Source of the DNA: Desulfovibrio gilichinskyi | GTDB taxonomy: Bacteria > Desulfobacterota > Desulfovibrionia > Desulfovibrionales > Desulfovibrionaceae | Length of the DNA: 64,000 nucleotides | NCBI RefSeq assembly: GCF_900177375.1 | Contig: NZ_FWZU01000003.1 | Location: 434,001 to 498,000, forward strand | Reading direction: 5' to 3' | Shown: positions 26,864-36,174 of the stretch, one piece after another | Layout of the letters: every line of letters starts with the position of its first letter | Position numbering within the stretch: the first letter of the stretch is position 1 | Program-made: the position numbers and the translations under genes | The notes under the pieces: generated by a model | The model's database searches: none | Seen by the model: only the letters and a program-made list of their open reading frames with translations | Told to the model about the DNA's origin: nothing

Positions 26864-28597
26864 TTGCCATCCATCTGGAAGCTGAGAAGTGAAGAGGAAT
26901 TGCCTTCGTCATTAACATCATTGGCGGCGGAGTTAGGTATTACTGAACTTTTAGCTGAAATATTATGGAACAGAGGCTTTCATACTCGCAGCGAGATGGA
27001 TTTTTTTCTGTCTCCGGGGCTTAGAAACTTATGTAAACCTACAGAAGTACCCGGTATTGAAGAAGCCGCGAATGTACTGGTCAAGGGGCTTACTGATGGT
27101 AAAAAGTTTGCGGTGTGGGGCGACTATGATGTTGACGGCATAACCTCCACAGCTCTCGTAATATCTTTTCTTGAATCTCGCGGTTTTGAATGTGCTTATC
27201 ATCTACCGAATCGAATTGAAGAAGGATACGGGCTTAATATTCCTCAGCTTAAAAAGCTTAGTGATGAAGGGGTCGAGCTTCTGCTTACTGTCGACTGCGG
27301 CATAAGTAATAATGTGGAAATAGCTGCTGCAAATGAAATGGGAATGACTGTTGTTGTTTCTGATCATCATTTGCCGAGTGAAGTGTTACCTCCGGCTGCC
27401 GCTGTCTGCAATCCGCGTATCACTTCTATGAACGGTAAATCCTATGACTGTTCTTGTGCCACTTTGGCAGGGGTCGGCGTGGCCTTTATGCTTATGGCGC
27501 AGATGAACAGACTTCTTCCGGGTGAACCTGCCGATCTCAGGGAGTATCTTGATTTTGTAGCCCTTGGAACCATTGCCGATGTCGTGGAACTGCAAGGGCA
27601 CAACCGTATTTTGGTTAAAAACGGATTACTTCTTTTGAAAGAGGCAAAACGGCCCGGACTGGCAGCTCTCAAAGTTGTCAGCGGGTATGATATGTTTGCC
27701 GCAATCGGAGCCGGACAAGTCGGTTTCGGACTTGCTCCGCGCATAAATGCATCCGGCAGGATGGGTGACCCCGGTAAGGCTCTTAAGCTTTTGCTTGCAG
27801 TTGATATGGAAACAGCCCGTCCTATTGCAAAAGAACTTGATGCGTTAAATTCTGAGCGTCGTGCAGAAGAAGACAAGATCCTTAAAGAAGCTCTGGCTCA
27901 GGCTGAGACTCAATCAAAGCCGCCGCATAATCGCGCCGGTCTGGTATTATTTTCAAAGGATTGGCATCCGGGAATTATCGGAATTGTAGCATCGCGAGTT
28001 GTGGAGAAGTATTACCGCCCGACTGTAATGCTGTGTGAGGATGATGGAGTTATCAAAGGTTCCGCCCGTTCTATCCGTGAATTTCATATGCACGAAGCTC
28101 TGACCGGGATGTCTGAATTATTTACTAATTTCGGTGGGCATAAGCTTGCGGCAGGCATGTCTTTTCCGGCAGCAAATTTTAAATCATTTAATGAAAAATT
28201 TGATAAAGCGGTTGTAGATGTTGTCGGGACTGAGCCGCTTAAGCCTACGCTGAAAGTAGATAAGGAATTACCTCTGGAAAATATAGATTATGTTCTGCTC
28301 AAAGAGCTTGAACTTATGCAACCTTTCGGTATGGGAAATCCCGAGCCTGTTTTTACAACTCCCCCGGTAGAAGTTTTAGAACGCAGGCCAATGGGTAAAG
28401 AACACGTAAAACTTACCATAGCTGATTTAGACAGAACCCGCAGAATGCCTGCGAAAGCATGGCGTTTGGCTGAAAAGCTGGGGTCTGAGTTAATCGGCAA
28501 GAAAATGCGCTTCGCATTCTCTCCTAAAATAGACAAATTTAACGGTATCCCAACTATTGAACTTACTATTCGTGATTTTACGAGGAAGCTTAAATAG
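26864..28597 (+). CDS. recJ: Single-stranded-DNA-specific exonuclease RecJ
   Basis: 577 aa, full length, TTG start with a GGAG site. DHH family motifs are present: WGDYDVDGITST (motif I), VDCGISN (motif II), SDHHLP (motif III), then the DHHA1 part with GGHKLAAGMSF and an OB-like end. 5'-3' exonuclease in recombination and mismatch repair. Final gene of the run, ended by a strong terminator. Confidence 0.95.
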   Translation: MPSIWKLRSEEELPSSLTSLAAELGITELLAEILWNRGFHTRSEMDFFLSPGLRNLCKPTEVPGIEEAANVLVKGLTDGKKFAVWGDYDVDGITSTALVISFLESRGFECAYHLPNRIEEGYGLNIPQLKKLSDEGVELLLTVDCGISNNVEIAAANEMGMTVVVSDHHLPSEVLPPAAAVCNPRITSMNGKSYDCSCATLAGVGVAFMLMAQMNRLLPGEPADLREYLDFVALGTIADVVELQGHNRILVKNGLLLLKEAKRPGLAALKVVSGYDMFAAIGAGQVGFGLAPRINASGRMGDPGKALKLLLAVDMETARPIAKELDALNSERRAEEDKILKEALAQAETQSKPPHNRAGLVLFSKDWHPGIIGIVASRVVEKYYRPTVMLCEDDGVIKGSARSIREFHMHEALTGMSELFTNFGGHKLAAGMSFPAANFKSFNEKFDKAVVDVVGTEPLKPTLKVDKELPLENIDYVLLKELELMQPFGMGNPEPVFTTPPVEVLERRPMGKEHVKLTIADLDRTRRMPAKAWRLAEKLGSELIGKKMRFAFSPKIDKFNGIPTIELTIRDFTRKLK

Positions 28598-28943
28598 GTT
28601 TCACTCACTTAATATTTCTCAAGCTAACAAAAGAACCCCGCTCGGCATTAAGCTATAGCGGGGTTCTTTTTGTTTAATACATCGTGCTATTTTCCTATTT
28701 TCTAATTCTATGGAAAATCTTGTTTGCTATCCGCTTATATAATATCCAAAAATATTAGGAAATTAAGCTAATTTAATCTTAAGAAATATTAAGTATTGTC
28801 GATATAATAACTGTGAGTTTAGTGAAAGTATCATTTTAAACGGTTAGAATTTTATAACTCATTCGCTTTAAGAGCTTTATTTACCCCGTTCGGAGGATTC
28901 TCTCTTTTTCTACCACAAGTCAGTATGGTTTAGGAGATCTGAC
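28598..28943. other. 346-bp region: recJ terminator and leader of the repeat protein gene
   Basis: A strong terminator at 28630-28671 ends the recJ unit. The AT-rich remainder is upstream of the repeat protein gene and ends with TAGGAG before the ATG at 28944. I could not identify a convincing promoter. Confidence 0.5.
28630..28671 (+). terminator. Terminator of the recJ operon
   Basis: AAAGAACCCCGCT (28630-28642) pairs with AGCGGGGTTCTTT (28657-28669), followed by a T-run. Confidence 0.88.
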
Positions 28944-31157
28944 ATGACTAATGCAATTGGCGTAGATGGACAGGCTGTTACAGAGCAAATGGGAGTTGAT
29001 CAGTCTTTGACTGCAAAGCAGTTAGCTGCAGAGCAGGCACAAAAATCAAAGAATATAGAGCCCGTAGAAAATGAAGCTTCCGGTGATTCCTCAAATGGAA
29101 TTAATCTTAATTTTTCTGAAGAGGCTCGGTCATTGGCTAATACGCAGTCTGCTATGAGTGAAGCAGCAAAGGATACCGAAGGGGTTGTCGCTGTTGAGCC
29201 GGTGCGTGTCGCTATTCCCAAAAACGCTACTTACGAAGTGCTCGGCACTGCTACCACTAAAATGGGTAGAACAGTTAGCTTTGAGCGGGTAAGTCAGACA
29301 ATTGAGCCTAAGCTTGAAGGTCAAAAAGCATATACTAAAGAGTTGGGCTACATGGCTCGTGTTACCGGGATGGAAGGTGAAGAAGAGCAGCGGTATTTTG
29401 TCAGTAGCAGCATGTTTTTCTCTGAAGGAGCTGACGGAAAATTAAATGTCGCTAAGTATGCCAAGGGTATGGAAACAGATGGCGACGATATCATTATTGC
29501 AGGAGCCGAGGCTACCGAGATAAACGGCGGAGCCGGTAATGATACTATTTTTGATGCCGGAAGCAGTGCCGTTATAGATTCTGGAGATGGGGATGACACG
29601 GTTGTTTTAGGCAAAGATACGGATGTAACAGTTCGTACCGGCGCAGGGAATGATATTGTTCAGACTGATGGAACATTGCGTGGCACCATTGATACAGGTG
29701 ACGGCGATGATACTGTTAGTGCAAAAGATATTCGCGCCAATGTTAATACCGGCGATGGCAATGACTCTATCAATGCAGATCGTATTGATTATCGTAAAGG
29801 GGCCTACATCCTCGATACAGGAGCTGGCGACGATACGATTATCGCCAAGGATATTCGTGTTATGGATGGCAGTTCTATAAAGACTGGAAGTGGAAATGAT
29901 AAGATTAGCGCATCGCATAATATATATTTGAATAATGGGACTCTAAGTACAGGTGCAGGTGATGATGTTATAAACGGAGAAAACGGAGTTTATGCAACGA
30001 ATGGTAGTAAAATTACAACAGGTGCTGGAGATGACATAATTTACTCAGGAGTAACTGTTACTGCTTCAAATAAAAGTAGTATCAATACTGGAGATGGAAA
30101 TGATGTGATTAAGTCCGCAATGACTGTAGTAGCACATGATGGTGATATTATTACTGGTGCAGGAGATGATAGTATAGAAGCTGGAAAAGTGATTAGTGCA
30201 AATACGGGGGGATCAATTGTTACTGGGTCAGGTGATGATGTTTTAATCTCCGGTCAACATATTGGATCCTCTAGCCGTGGTACAATCTCTACAGGAAGCG
30301 GTGATGATAGTTTAAAATCCGGTCATTCTGTTGGCGTCCGCAACGGAACACTTTCCACTGGAAGCGGTGATGATAGTATAGATGCTGGTTTCTCTATTGG
30401 AGTGAGTGAAGTCGGTTCAATCTCTACAGGTGCAGGTGATGATAGTTTAAAATCCGGTCATTCTGTTGGCGTCCGCAACGGAACACTTTCCACAGGAAGC
30501 GGTGATGATAGTATAGATGCTGGTTTCTCTATTGGAGTGAGGGAAGGAGGTTCAATTTCCACTGGGGCAGATCATGATAGTATAAATGCTGGTTTCTCCA
30601 TCAATTTGTCTAATAACGGCACAATAGACACAGGTGCTGGTGATGATGAGATTCATTCAGGTGACAACATCTTTATGTATAACAATAGCTCCATCCGAAC
30701 CGGATCTGGTAATGATAGGGTGAGTGCCGAATTTGGAATACTCAGTTTTTCATCGGATAAATCCGCAATGTACCTTGGGTCCGGAGACGATAGTGTGAAG
30801 ACCGGATGGCTTTGGGGGGTGCGGGTTTATGCCGGAGACGGTAACGACAGGGTTGTTGCCAGTGATACCCGCACAACTTTGTACATGGGGAAAGGCGATG
30901 ATTATGTGTATTCTGATCGCTTTGTGGACAGTTTTGTGAATATGGGGGCTGGCAATGATACTGTTTCCGGTCTTTATGCATCTGATTCTGTTTTCAACCT
31001 AGGCGAAGGTAATGATAAAATTTCTTTAAAAGAGTTTATAAAGAGCACTCTCCTTACCGGAGCAGGTAAGGACAGTAATAAAATTGAAAAGGTCCTTTCA
31101 AGCTGTATTGACGGTGAATTTATTAAAAGTCAGGATGGCTACAGTTTGGATGAATGA
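28944..31157 (+). CDS. RTX-like calcium-binding repeat protein
   Basis: 737 aa. After about 190 residues of unrecognised sequence come about 25 copies of a motif close to TGxG[DN]D[ST][IV], spaced mostly 20-24 residues apart, from about residue 194 to 705. Each is the GxGxD part of a calcium-binding nonapeptide, but the copies are separated by longer linkers, suggesting a wide beta-solenoid rather than a tight RTX roll. No Sec signal, membrane segment or transporter gene is next to it. Secretion by a type I system from elsewhere, or a surface role, is possible. Middle coils are near-identical at DNA level. Confidence 0.78.
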   Translation: MTNAIGVDGQAVTEQMGVDQSLTAKQLAAEQAQKSKNIEPVENEASGDSSNGINLNFSEEARSLANTQSAMSEAAKDTEGVVAVEPVRVAIPKNATYEVLGTATTKMGRTVSFERVSQTIEPKLEGQKAYTKELGYMARVTGMEGEEEQRYFVSSSMFFSEGADGKLNVAKYAKGMETDGDDIIIAGAEATEINGGAGNDTIFDAGSSAVIDSGDGDDTVVLGKDTDVTVRTGAGNDIVQTDGTLRGTIDTGDGDDTVSAKDIRANVNTGDGNDSINADRIDYRKGAYILDTGAGDDTIIAKDIRVMDGSSIKTGSGNDKISASHNIYLNNGTLSTGAGDDVINGENGVYATNGSKITTGAGDDIIYSGVTVTASNKSSINTGDGNDVIKSAMTVVAHDGDIITGAGDDSIEAGKVISANTGGSIVTGSGDDVLISGQHIGSSSRGTISTGSGDDSLKSGHSVGVRNGTLSTGSGDDSIDAGFSIGVSEVGSISTGAGDDSLKSGHSVGVRNGTLSTGSGDDSIDAGFSIGVREGGSISTGADHDSINAGFSINLSNNGTIDTGAGDDEIHSGDNIFMYNNSSIRTGSGNDRVSAEFGILSFSSDKSAMYLGSGDDSVKTGWLWGVRVYAGDGNDRVVASDTRTTLYMGKGDDYVYSDRFVDSFVNMGAGNDTVSGLYASDSVFNLGEGNDKISLKEFIKSTLLTGAGKDSNKIEKVLSSCIDGEFIKSQDGYSLDE
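30301..30545 (+). repeat. Near-identical internal direct repeat in the RTX-like gene
   Basis: About 110 bp at 30301-30410 recurs at 30436-30545, an offset of 135 bp (45 codons), with only two or three differences, including at third codon positions. This points to recent duplication. Confidence 0.85.
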
Positions 31158-31201
31158 GACTGTGTGATATTTTGCAAATAGAATAATTTTTTGATTTTCA
31201 T

Positions 31202-31237
31202 AAAAAAGGTTAGCTAAAATTTTAGCTAACCTTTTTT
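31202..31237. terminator. Bidirectional terminator, perfect 36-bp palindrome
   Basis: The 18-nt arms (31202-31219 and 31220-31237), each with a run of six A or T at the outside, are exactly complementary. It ends the repeat protein gene and the convergent DUF4242 gene. Confidence 0.88.
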
Positions 31238-31244
31238 ATTCAAT

Positions 31245-31517
31245 TTATTCAGCGGTAGTCGGGTCTATAATAGATTTTACTTCAGATACTTTATTCGCAG
31301 GGAATCCGCCCATTTCGGCGTGTTTGCGAACAGAAGCTTCATCCGGTGCAATGTATACACAATAGATTTTATCATCTGTTACGTAGCTTTGAACCCATTG
31401 AACTTGCGGTCCAAGTTCTTTCAAAACTCCGCATGATGTTTGTGAAATTCCTTTCAACTCTTCGGGTTTAAGGGCTCCGGCGTTGGGGATTTCACGTTCA
31501 ATAACAAACTTTGGCAC
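31245..31517 (-). CDS. DUF4242 family small protein
   Basis: 90 aa from a GTG at 31517, chosen because AAGGAG lies 5-8 nt upstream and the predicted product then starts MPKFVIEREIPNAG, the family's usual start. A longer frame to 31562 lacks a ribosome site. Family members (ferredoxin-like dimeric fold, sometimes called nickel-binding or SCO4226-like) are of unclear role. The conserved SQTSCGVLKELG and YCVYIAPDEASVRKHAEMGGFP are typical. It stands alone. Confidence 0.82.
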   Translation of the reverse strand: MPKFVIEREIPNAGALKPEELKGISQTSCGVLKELGPQVQWVQSYVTDDKIYCVYIAPDEASVRKHAEMGGFPANKVSEVKSIIDPTTAE

Positions 31518-31695
31518 TTCCTTCTCCTTTTTTTTGAGGTGATTTTTGAGGGCATGCGGCAAGTCGTATATTCATGGTGTATTCAAACGATTAATAAGCT
31601 GTTGAATACTTCAACCTTCTATTGTTGCGTATGTCTTTGTATCTTCTTTTGTCAATATTAATTGATAAAGTAGAGACGTATTGTAAATTCATCGT

Positions 31696-32574
31696 TTACA
31701 ACTTATCAAAGGATTCCGCAGCGTTGTAGCTGCTACGAACCAATGGTGCACAGAACATATGTTTTATGCCCCGCGATTTTCCGTACTTGGCGTATTCATC
31801 GAAAACGTGTGGCTCAACGTATCTCTTTACGGCCGGATGTTCTGTTGAGGGACGCATGTATTGCCCGATAGTTACGATGTCGCAGTCGATTTCTGCCAGA
31901 TCATCAATGACCTTGTAGACTTGCTCATCAGTTTCACCAAGTCCCACCATCAATCCGGATTTGGCAGGGATGCCACCGCTTAAATCTTTTACTCTGCGTA
32001 GTAATTCCAAGCTTTGCTTATAATCAGCTTGCGGTCTGATTTCTGAGTAAAGATCCGGTGAAGTCTCAACGTTGTGATTAATAACGTTCGGTTTTGCTGC
32101 AATCACGGTTTTGAGTGCTTCTAAATTACCTTGAAAATCAGGAATGAGCACTTCGACAGCGCAGTCCGGGTGATCTGTGCGGATGCGGGTGATGGTTTCC
32201 GCGTAATGTGCGGCTCCGCCGTCCGGCAGATCGTCTCTGGTGACAGAGGTTATGACCGTATATTTGAGCTTCAGACGCGAGACCGCTTCGGATACGCGGC
32301 GCGGTTCGTCTATATCGAGCGGATCTATATCACCGGAGGTGATGTTGCAGAATGCACAGTTGCGGGTGCAGACGAATCCCATAATAAGAAAAGTGGCGAC
32401 TTTGCGCGAAAAGCAGTCCCATGTGTTGGGGCATTTTGCGTTCTGGCAGACTGTGTTCAGATTTAAGTCCGCAAGTAAGCTTGCTGTATCATTGAAAGTT
32501 CTTCCGGATGGAAGCTTAACTCTAAGCCACGGTGGAATCCGTAAATATTCTTCTGAACTCTTCTTTGAAGACAT
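31696..32574 (-). CDS. lipA: Lipoyl synthase
   Basis: 293 aa from ATG 32574 (AAGGAT upstream). An earlier in-frame start at 32640 would overlap lipB by 118 nt; the chosen one still overlaps by 53 nt. LipA has two clusters: the auxiliary CQNAKCPNTWDC and the radical SAM CTRNCAFC are both present, and the C-terminal RSSY serine that ligates the auxiliary cluster is seen. It inserts two sulfurs into octanoyl groups on lipoyl domains such as GcvH. Follows lipB in the same unit. Confidence 0.93.
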   Translation of the reverse strand: MSSKKSSEEYLRIPPWLRVKLPSGRTFNDTASLLADLNLNTVCQNAKCPNTWDCFSRKVATFLIMGFVCTRNCAFCNITSGDIDPLDIDEPRRVSEAVSRLKLKYTVITSVTRDDLPDGGAAHYAETITRIRTDHPDCAVEVLIPDFQGNLEALKTVIAAKPNVINHNVETSPDLYSEIRPQADYKQSLELLRRVKDLSGGIPAKSGLMVGLGETDEQVYKVIDDLAEIDCDIVTIGQYMRPSTEHPAVKRYVEPHVFDEYAKYGKSRGIKHMFCAPLVRSSYNAAESFDKL

Positions 32575-33163
32575 TTTTAACATCCTTGATGTCAATATCC
32601 CTGCCAGCTTCGACTGAAAGAGATGTAGGGTGCGCGCCATGTAATCCGCAAAGGGTGATGGCGTTGAAAAGTGTCATATCACGCGAAATATTAAATGAAA
32701 GTCCGTGGTAGGTTATCCATTTTTTTACGCCGATGCCGATTGAGCAGAGTTTGCCTTCTCCGACCCATACACCGGGTTTGCCTTCACTTCGTGCAGCTAT
32801 TACATTAAAACGGGCCGCTGTACGGATAGCAGTTTCTTCCATGTCATGAAAGAACTTCTTAATGCCTCCGGTCCGTTTTTCAATGCGCATAACGGGGTAG
32901 ACAACAAGCTGCCCGGGGTAGTGGCAGGTTATATTCCCGCCTCGCGCGGTGCGCACTATCTGTGCACCCATTTTACGTAAGGCTTCTTCACTTATAAGCA
33001 GATTATCCAGTCCGCCCTGTCTGCCGAGAGTTACTACGGGAGGATGCTCCAACAGATATAAAGTGTCAGGCGCAGCATATTGCATAACCAGATTTAATCT
33101 TTCAAGTTGAACCTTTTCAGCCTCGGCATGCGGAATAATTCCAAGATCAATAAAATCCATCAA
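32522..33163 (-). CDS. lipB: Octanoyl-[acyl-carrier-protein]:protein octanoyltransferase
   Basis: 213 aa. LipB signatures are present: LLEHPPVVTLGRQG, RGGNITCHYPGQLVVYP, the lysine in GIGVKKWITYHG, and the catalytic cysteine in TLCGLHG. It transfers octanoate from ACP to target proteins for LipA. First gene of lipBA. The start may be at 33163 or the next codon. Confidence 0.93.
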   Translation of the reverse strand: MMDFIDLGIIPHAEAEKVQLERLNLVMQYAAPDTLYLLEHPPVVTLGRQGGLDNLLISEEALRKMGAQIVRTARGGNITCHYPGQLVVYPVMRIEKRTGGIKKFFHDMEETAIRTAARFNVIAARSEGKPGVWVGEGKLCSIGIGVKKWITYHGLSFNISRDMTLFNAITLCGLHGAHPTSLSVEAGRDIDIKDVKNVFKEEFRRIFTDSTVA

Positions 33164-33274
33164 AATTATCCTTAAATATAAGGGGAGAAAATCTTATAAA
33201 ATTACCGAATTAATAATCTTCTCCGACTTTTCCAAAATTCTGTCGGTTTATAATAATAACCCATTAAAAAGTTT

Positions 33275-33322
33275 TGGGATTCTTAAACCCTTTTTCAAAA
33301 GGGTTTAAGCCGCCGGAGGCTT
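33275..33322. repeat. REP-like extragenic element, third copy type
   Basis: GGGATTC, a hairpin of 13-bp arms (33282-33294 with 33297-33309), then GCCGCCGGAGGC. The ends match the element copy at 49486-49556 near pdxA. It lies between the lipB start and the Rsm22 stop. Confidence 0.55.
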
Positions 33323-33324
33323 TC

Positions 33325-34500
33325 TTAATCTTTATCCTGATCTTTATCTTTATGAACTAGGCGTGTCGGCAGCTCAACAATTTTTGCGCCGGATTTCACA
33401 TCATCCGCCATTTCTTCAGGCTGCGGCATTCCGATAAGTCCACCGGGGAAAATAGAACGTGCTCCGCCTTTTGCGAGAAGCAGGATTAACCCTTGCGCCG
33501 CACATGCATACTGACCGAATCCGCCATCATCAATTCTGAAAGAATCGGAAATGGTGCGGATGAGCATTTCGCCTTCTCTCGGTTCCGTCACCGCAGTTCC
33601 GGGCTGAGCTATATAGAGAAAACTCATACTGACGTTGGTTTTTTCCAAACGACAGCGGGTGGAAAGTTTCTGTAACCACATGGGCGCATGGTCGGAGTCA
33701 AAGTTGAAATGGCACCATGATTTACCTTGATCACCGCTGAGAGGACACTCTTCATGATGCGGGCATGGAGCAAGAATTGAACAGCCGTGTTCAATGAACT
33801 CGTTGCGCATAACTGAAAGAACGCGTCCGGAACGGCGTATTCCCGGTTCGATAATAAGTATTTTGCCGTTCGGAGCAAGCATTCTGCTGAGTTGCTGACA
33901 GAATTTTGAAGCCCATACGGGAAGTGGTGTACGAGTACCGGAAGAGGCTTCGTTGACCATGTTTGCGGTAACAAGAAGATCGGCTTTTTCGCGGATTTTA
34001 GAAGAAGGGCCGCCTTTTACGTTAATATGCCGCCATTTACTGTTACCGGCTAAAGCTTCGAAAAGTTTGACACCTTCGCGCATCGGTTTAGGTGTGCGGT
34101 CTACGTTTACAAATGTGATTTTCTTTTCACGAAGATCCGGTCTGGCAATCCAGAGTGCCTGCGCTACGGTCAAAGGTCCTGCGCCTAGATCGATAACAAC
34201 GCCGTCGTCAGGAATATTAATTTCCAGTCCCTGAAAAAGGCGAGTCATGCGGTAAAGGTTCCAAGGCAGAAAATAGCGCAGATACGCGTTAAGGCTGCGC
34301 GGTTCACTCATATAATCTTTAGGCATGTTGGAACGTTCTTCGGTAAGCATATTTGAAAGATCCCGAATTGCGTAAGGAAGTTCGAGCTTATGCTTAGGGT
34401 GCAGCGGAGAAGCAATATCCAGAATATTTAAGTAGTTTTCCAGCTTCTTGGTCAACTTTTCTTGAGGAAGAGGAAATAGTGAAGTGACTCTAATAGACAT
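33325..34500 (-). CDS. Rsm22/METTL17-like methyltransferase-fold protein
   Basis: 391 aa. The SAM motif is VIDLGAGPLTVAQ (about residue 102). Four cysteines follow in HGCSILAPCPHHEECP and WCHF, which is the Rsm22/METTL17 cysteine pattern proposed to bind an iron-sulfur cluster. These proteins associate with the small ribosomal subunit in mitochondria; bacterial members are annotated by similarity only. The start overlaps the end of the upstream ferredoxin-type gene by 11 nt, so they are cotranscribed. Confidence 0.75.
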   Translation of the reverse strand: MSIRVTSLFPLPQEKLTKKLENYLNILDIASPLHPKHKLELPYAIRDLSNMLTEERSNMPKDYMSEPRSLNAYLRYFLPWNLYRMTRLFQGLEINIPDDGVVIDLGAGPLTVAQALWIARPDLREKKITFVNVDRTPKPMREGVKLFEALAGNSKWRHINVKGGPSSKIREKADLLVTANMVNEASSGTRTPLPVWASKFCQQLSRMLAPNGKILIIEPGIRRSGRVLSVMRNEFIEHGCSILAPCPHHEECPLSGDQGKSWCHFNFDSDHAPMWLQKLSTRCRLEKTNVSMSFLYIAQPGTAVTEPREGEMLIRTISDSFRIDDGGFGQYACAAQGLILLLAKGGARSIFPGGLIGMPQPEEMADDVKSGAKIVELPTRLVHKDKDQDKD

Positions 34501-36058
34501 ATTGAAATATCATCCTTTCGAGAAATTTTTGTCCAAAATCCTGACCGCCTGCTAACTCCAGAACTGAAGTAAGGGCGGGGAGAGATGAAGCAAAATCCCG
34601 AGCATTTTTATTATTTGTGAGAATTACAGCTCCGGCAAGGGAGGTGTTGCCTGCGGCGCGGGTTATAGGACCTGTTTCAGCAGGGATAAATCCGGTCGTT
34701 ACAAGATCATTAATATTTACGTGCTGCCCCATGGCTCCGCCCAGAATTACTGAATTCAGTGATGAAGGTGACAGGTCTGCTTTATCTAAAAGGGCTGTCA
34801 TGGCCAAATTGAAAGCAGCTTTTACTTTTAATATTTCTTCTATATCAGAAGCCGGCAGTAAAAGCTCGGAATTTAAGCCCAGATCAAGGGCCGGAGAACC
34901 TTTGTGCTGAGTGATATTGCGAGCCAGTCGCGCGGCAAGGGGGGTGTTTCCTCTTGAAAACTGTCCTTCCCGTGTAAGAACTCCTGATTTCAGTAAAAGG
35001 GAGCAGAGAGACAAATAGCCTGTTCCGGTAATACCGGGAACGGCTGTTTTGTCCGGTTCACTAATAAATGAGGGAGAAAGTCCGGCCGGAGTGAGGGTGA
35101 AAGATGAAATCGCACCGGGGCCGGCAGTTCGTCCGTTTGTCAGTCCCACACCTTCAAGGGCAGGACCCATCGGGACCGATGAAACAATGTATTCATCAGG
35201 TGAAAGGCAGAGGACAAATTCTCCGTTGGTTCCGAGGTCCGCGAAAAGATATGGCGACTCGGGAACATTTTTTGAAAAATTAAGAGCAACAATTCCGGCA
35301 GTTATATCAGCCCCTACAAACGGAGCAAGATGATTCGGGACGTAAGTTTGTGGAAGATTTTTTCCAAGACTGATAATTTCGCCGCCGCAGCTTGGGAGAG
35401 AATACGGTGCACTGCTAAGTCCTTCAACATTCTCCTGAGCAAGAATCGACATCATGGAAGGGTTTCCGGCAATGACCATTTCCTTAACCGGACCTGTCTG
35501 CTCAATAATAGATACAAGCCGCTTTGTTACTAAGTCTGATAAAATTTTACACTGCTTTGGTTTTTGGGCAAAGGCCAGTCTGGACATAACTTCGCTGCCC
35601 AGTCCGATTTGCGGATTCAGTTCTTGTCCTGATAATATGATTTCACCGCTTACCGTAAAAGCCCATTGCATTCCTGTGGTTCCGAGGTCTACGGCAAGGC
35701 AGATGTTTTCCGGCAGGTTGCTTGCAAATTTACCTATAATATTACCGGATATTTTAGGAACAACCCGCTCAGGTTCTGGAAGATAAACGTTTGCGGACCT
35801 TGCTTTATGCAGACAGGATAGTCGCCAGCCTGATTCTATTTCTGCGGCGGAAAATGTTCTAAGTTCTTCTTTGAGCGGAGCCGGAGCGTCAGATTCAAAC
35901 TGAACTTTGCAAAGACCGCACCTTCCCATTCCTGAACAGAGAGGTACTCCGGTGAAGGCTCCATTTAGAAATAAAAGTTGAGCAAGATTAAGCTCACTTG
36001 AGGGTGTGAGTTCAAGGACGGTTCCGTCATGAACTTTGATAGTCAGAATATTTTGCAT
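34490..36058 (-). CDS. Ferredoxin-ASKHA protein, corrinoid activation type (DUF4445)
   Basis: 522 aa. The N-terminus has a plant-type 2Fe-2S domain (CSGMGRCGLC and a later C, residues about 41-82). A linker leads to an ASKHA ATPase-like region with VDLGTTGMQW and DLGTNGEFVL, ending in GGAMGQHVNI. Related proteins (RamA-like/RACE) use ATP to reduce inactive Co(II) corrinoid proteins. No corrinoid methyltransferase gene lies in the window, so its partner is elsewhere. It precedes the Rsm22 gene with overlap. Confidence 0.82.
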   Translation of the reverse strand: MQNILTIKVHDGTVLELTPSSELNLAQLLFLNGAFTGVPLCSGMGRCGLCKVQFESDAPAPLKEELRTFSAAEIESGWRLSCLHKARSANVYLPEPERVVPKISGNIIGKFASNLPENICLAVDLGTTGMQWAFTVSGEIILSGQELNPQIGLGSEVMSRLAFAQKPKQCKILSDLVTKRLVSIIEQTGPVKEMVIAGNPSMMSILAQENVEGLSSAPYSLPSCGGEIISLGKNLPQTYVPNHLAPFVGADITAGIVALNFSKNVPESPYLFADLGTNGEFVLCLSPDEYIVSSVPMGPALEGVGLTNGRTAGPGAISSFTLTPAGLSPSFISEPDKTAVPGITGTGYLSLCSLLLKSGVLTREGQFSRGNTPLAARLARNITQHKGSPALDLGLNSELLLPASDIEEILKVKAAFNLAMTALLDKADLSPSSLNSVILGGAMGQHVNINDLVTTGFIPAETGPITRAAGNTSLAGAVILTNNKNARDFASSLPALTSVLELAGGQDFGQKFLERMIFQYVY

Positions 36059-36174
36059 CGCAATAGTTTTTCAGGAAAAGGTTATTTGTTCCCGCACAAC
36101 ATATATGCGAGGCACATCTTTAGCAAGAGCGGGAGCAGTGTCTGAATCGTATGAACTCTGAGCAGGGAGTGAGT

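Noticed and set aside
32575-32640. Upstream in-frame start for lipA at 32640
   Set aside because: It would overlap lipB by 118 nt and lacks a ribosome site; ATG at 32574 has AAGGAT.
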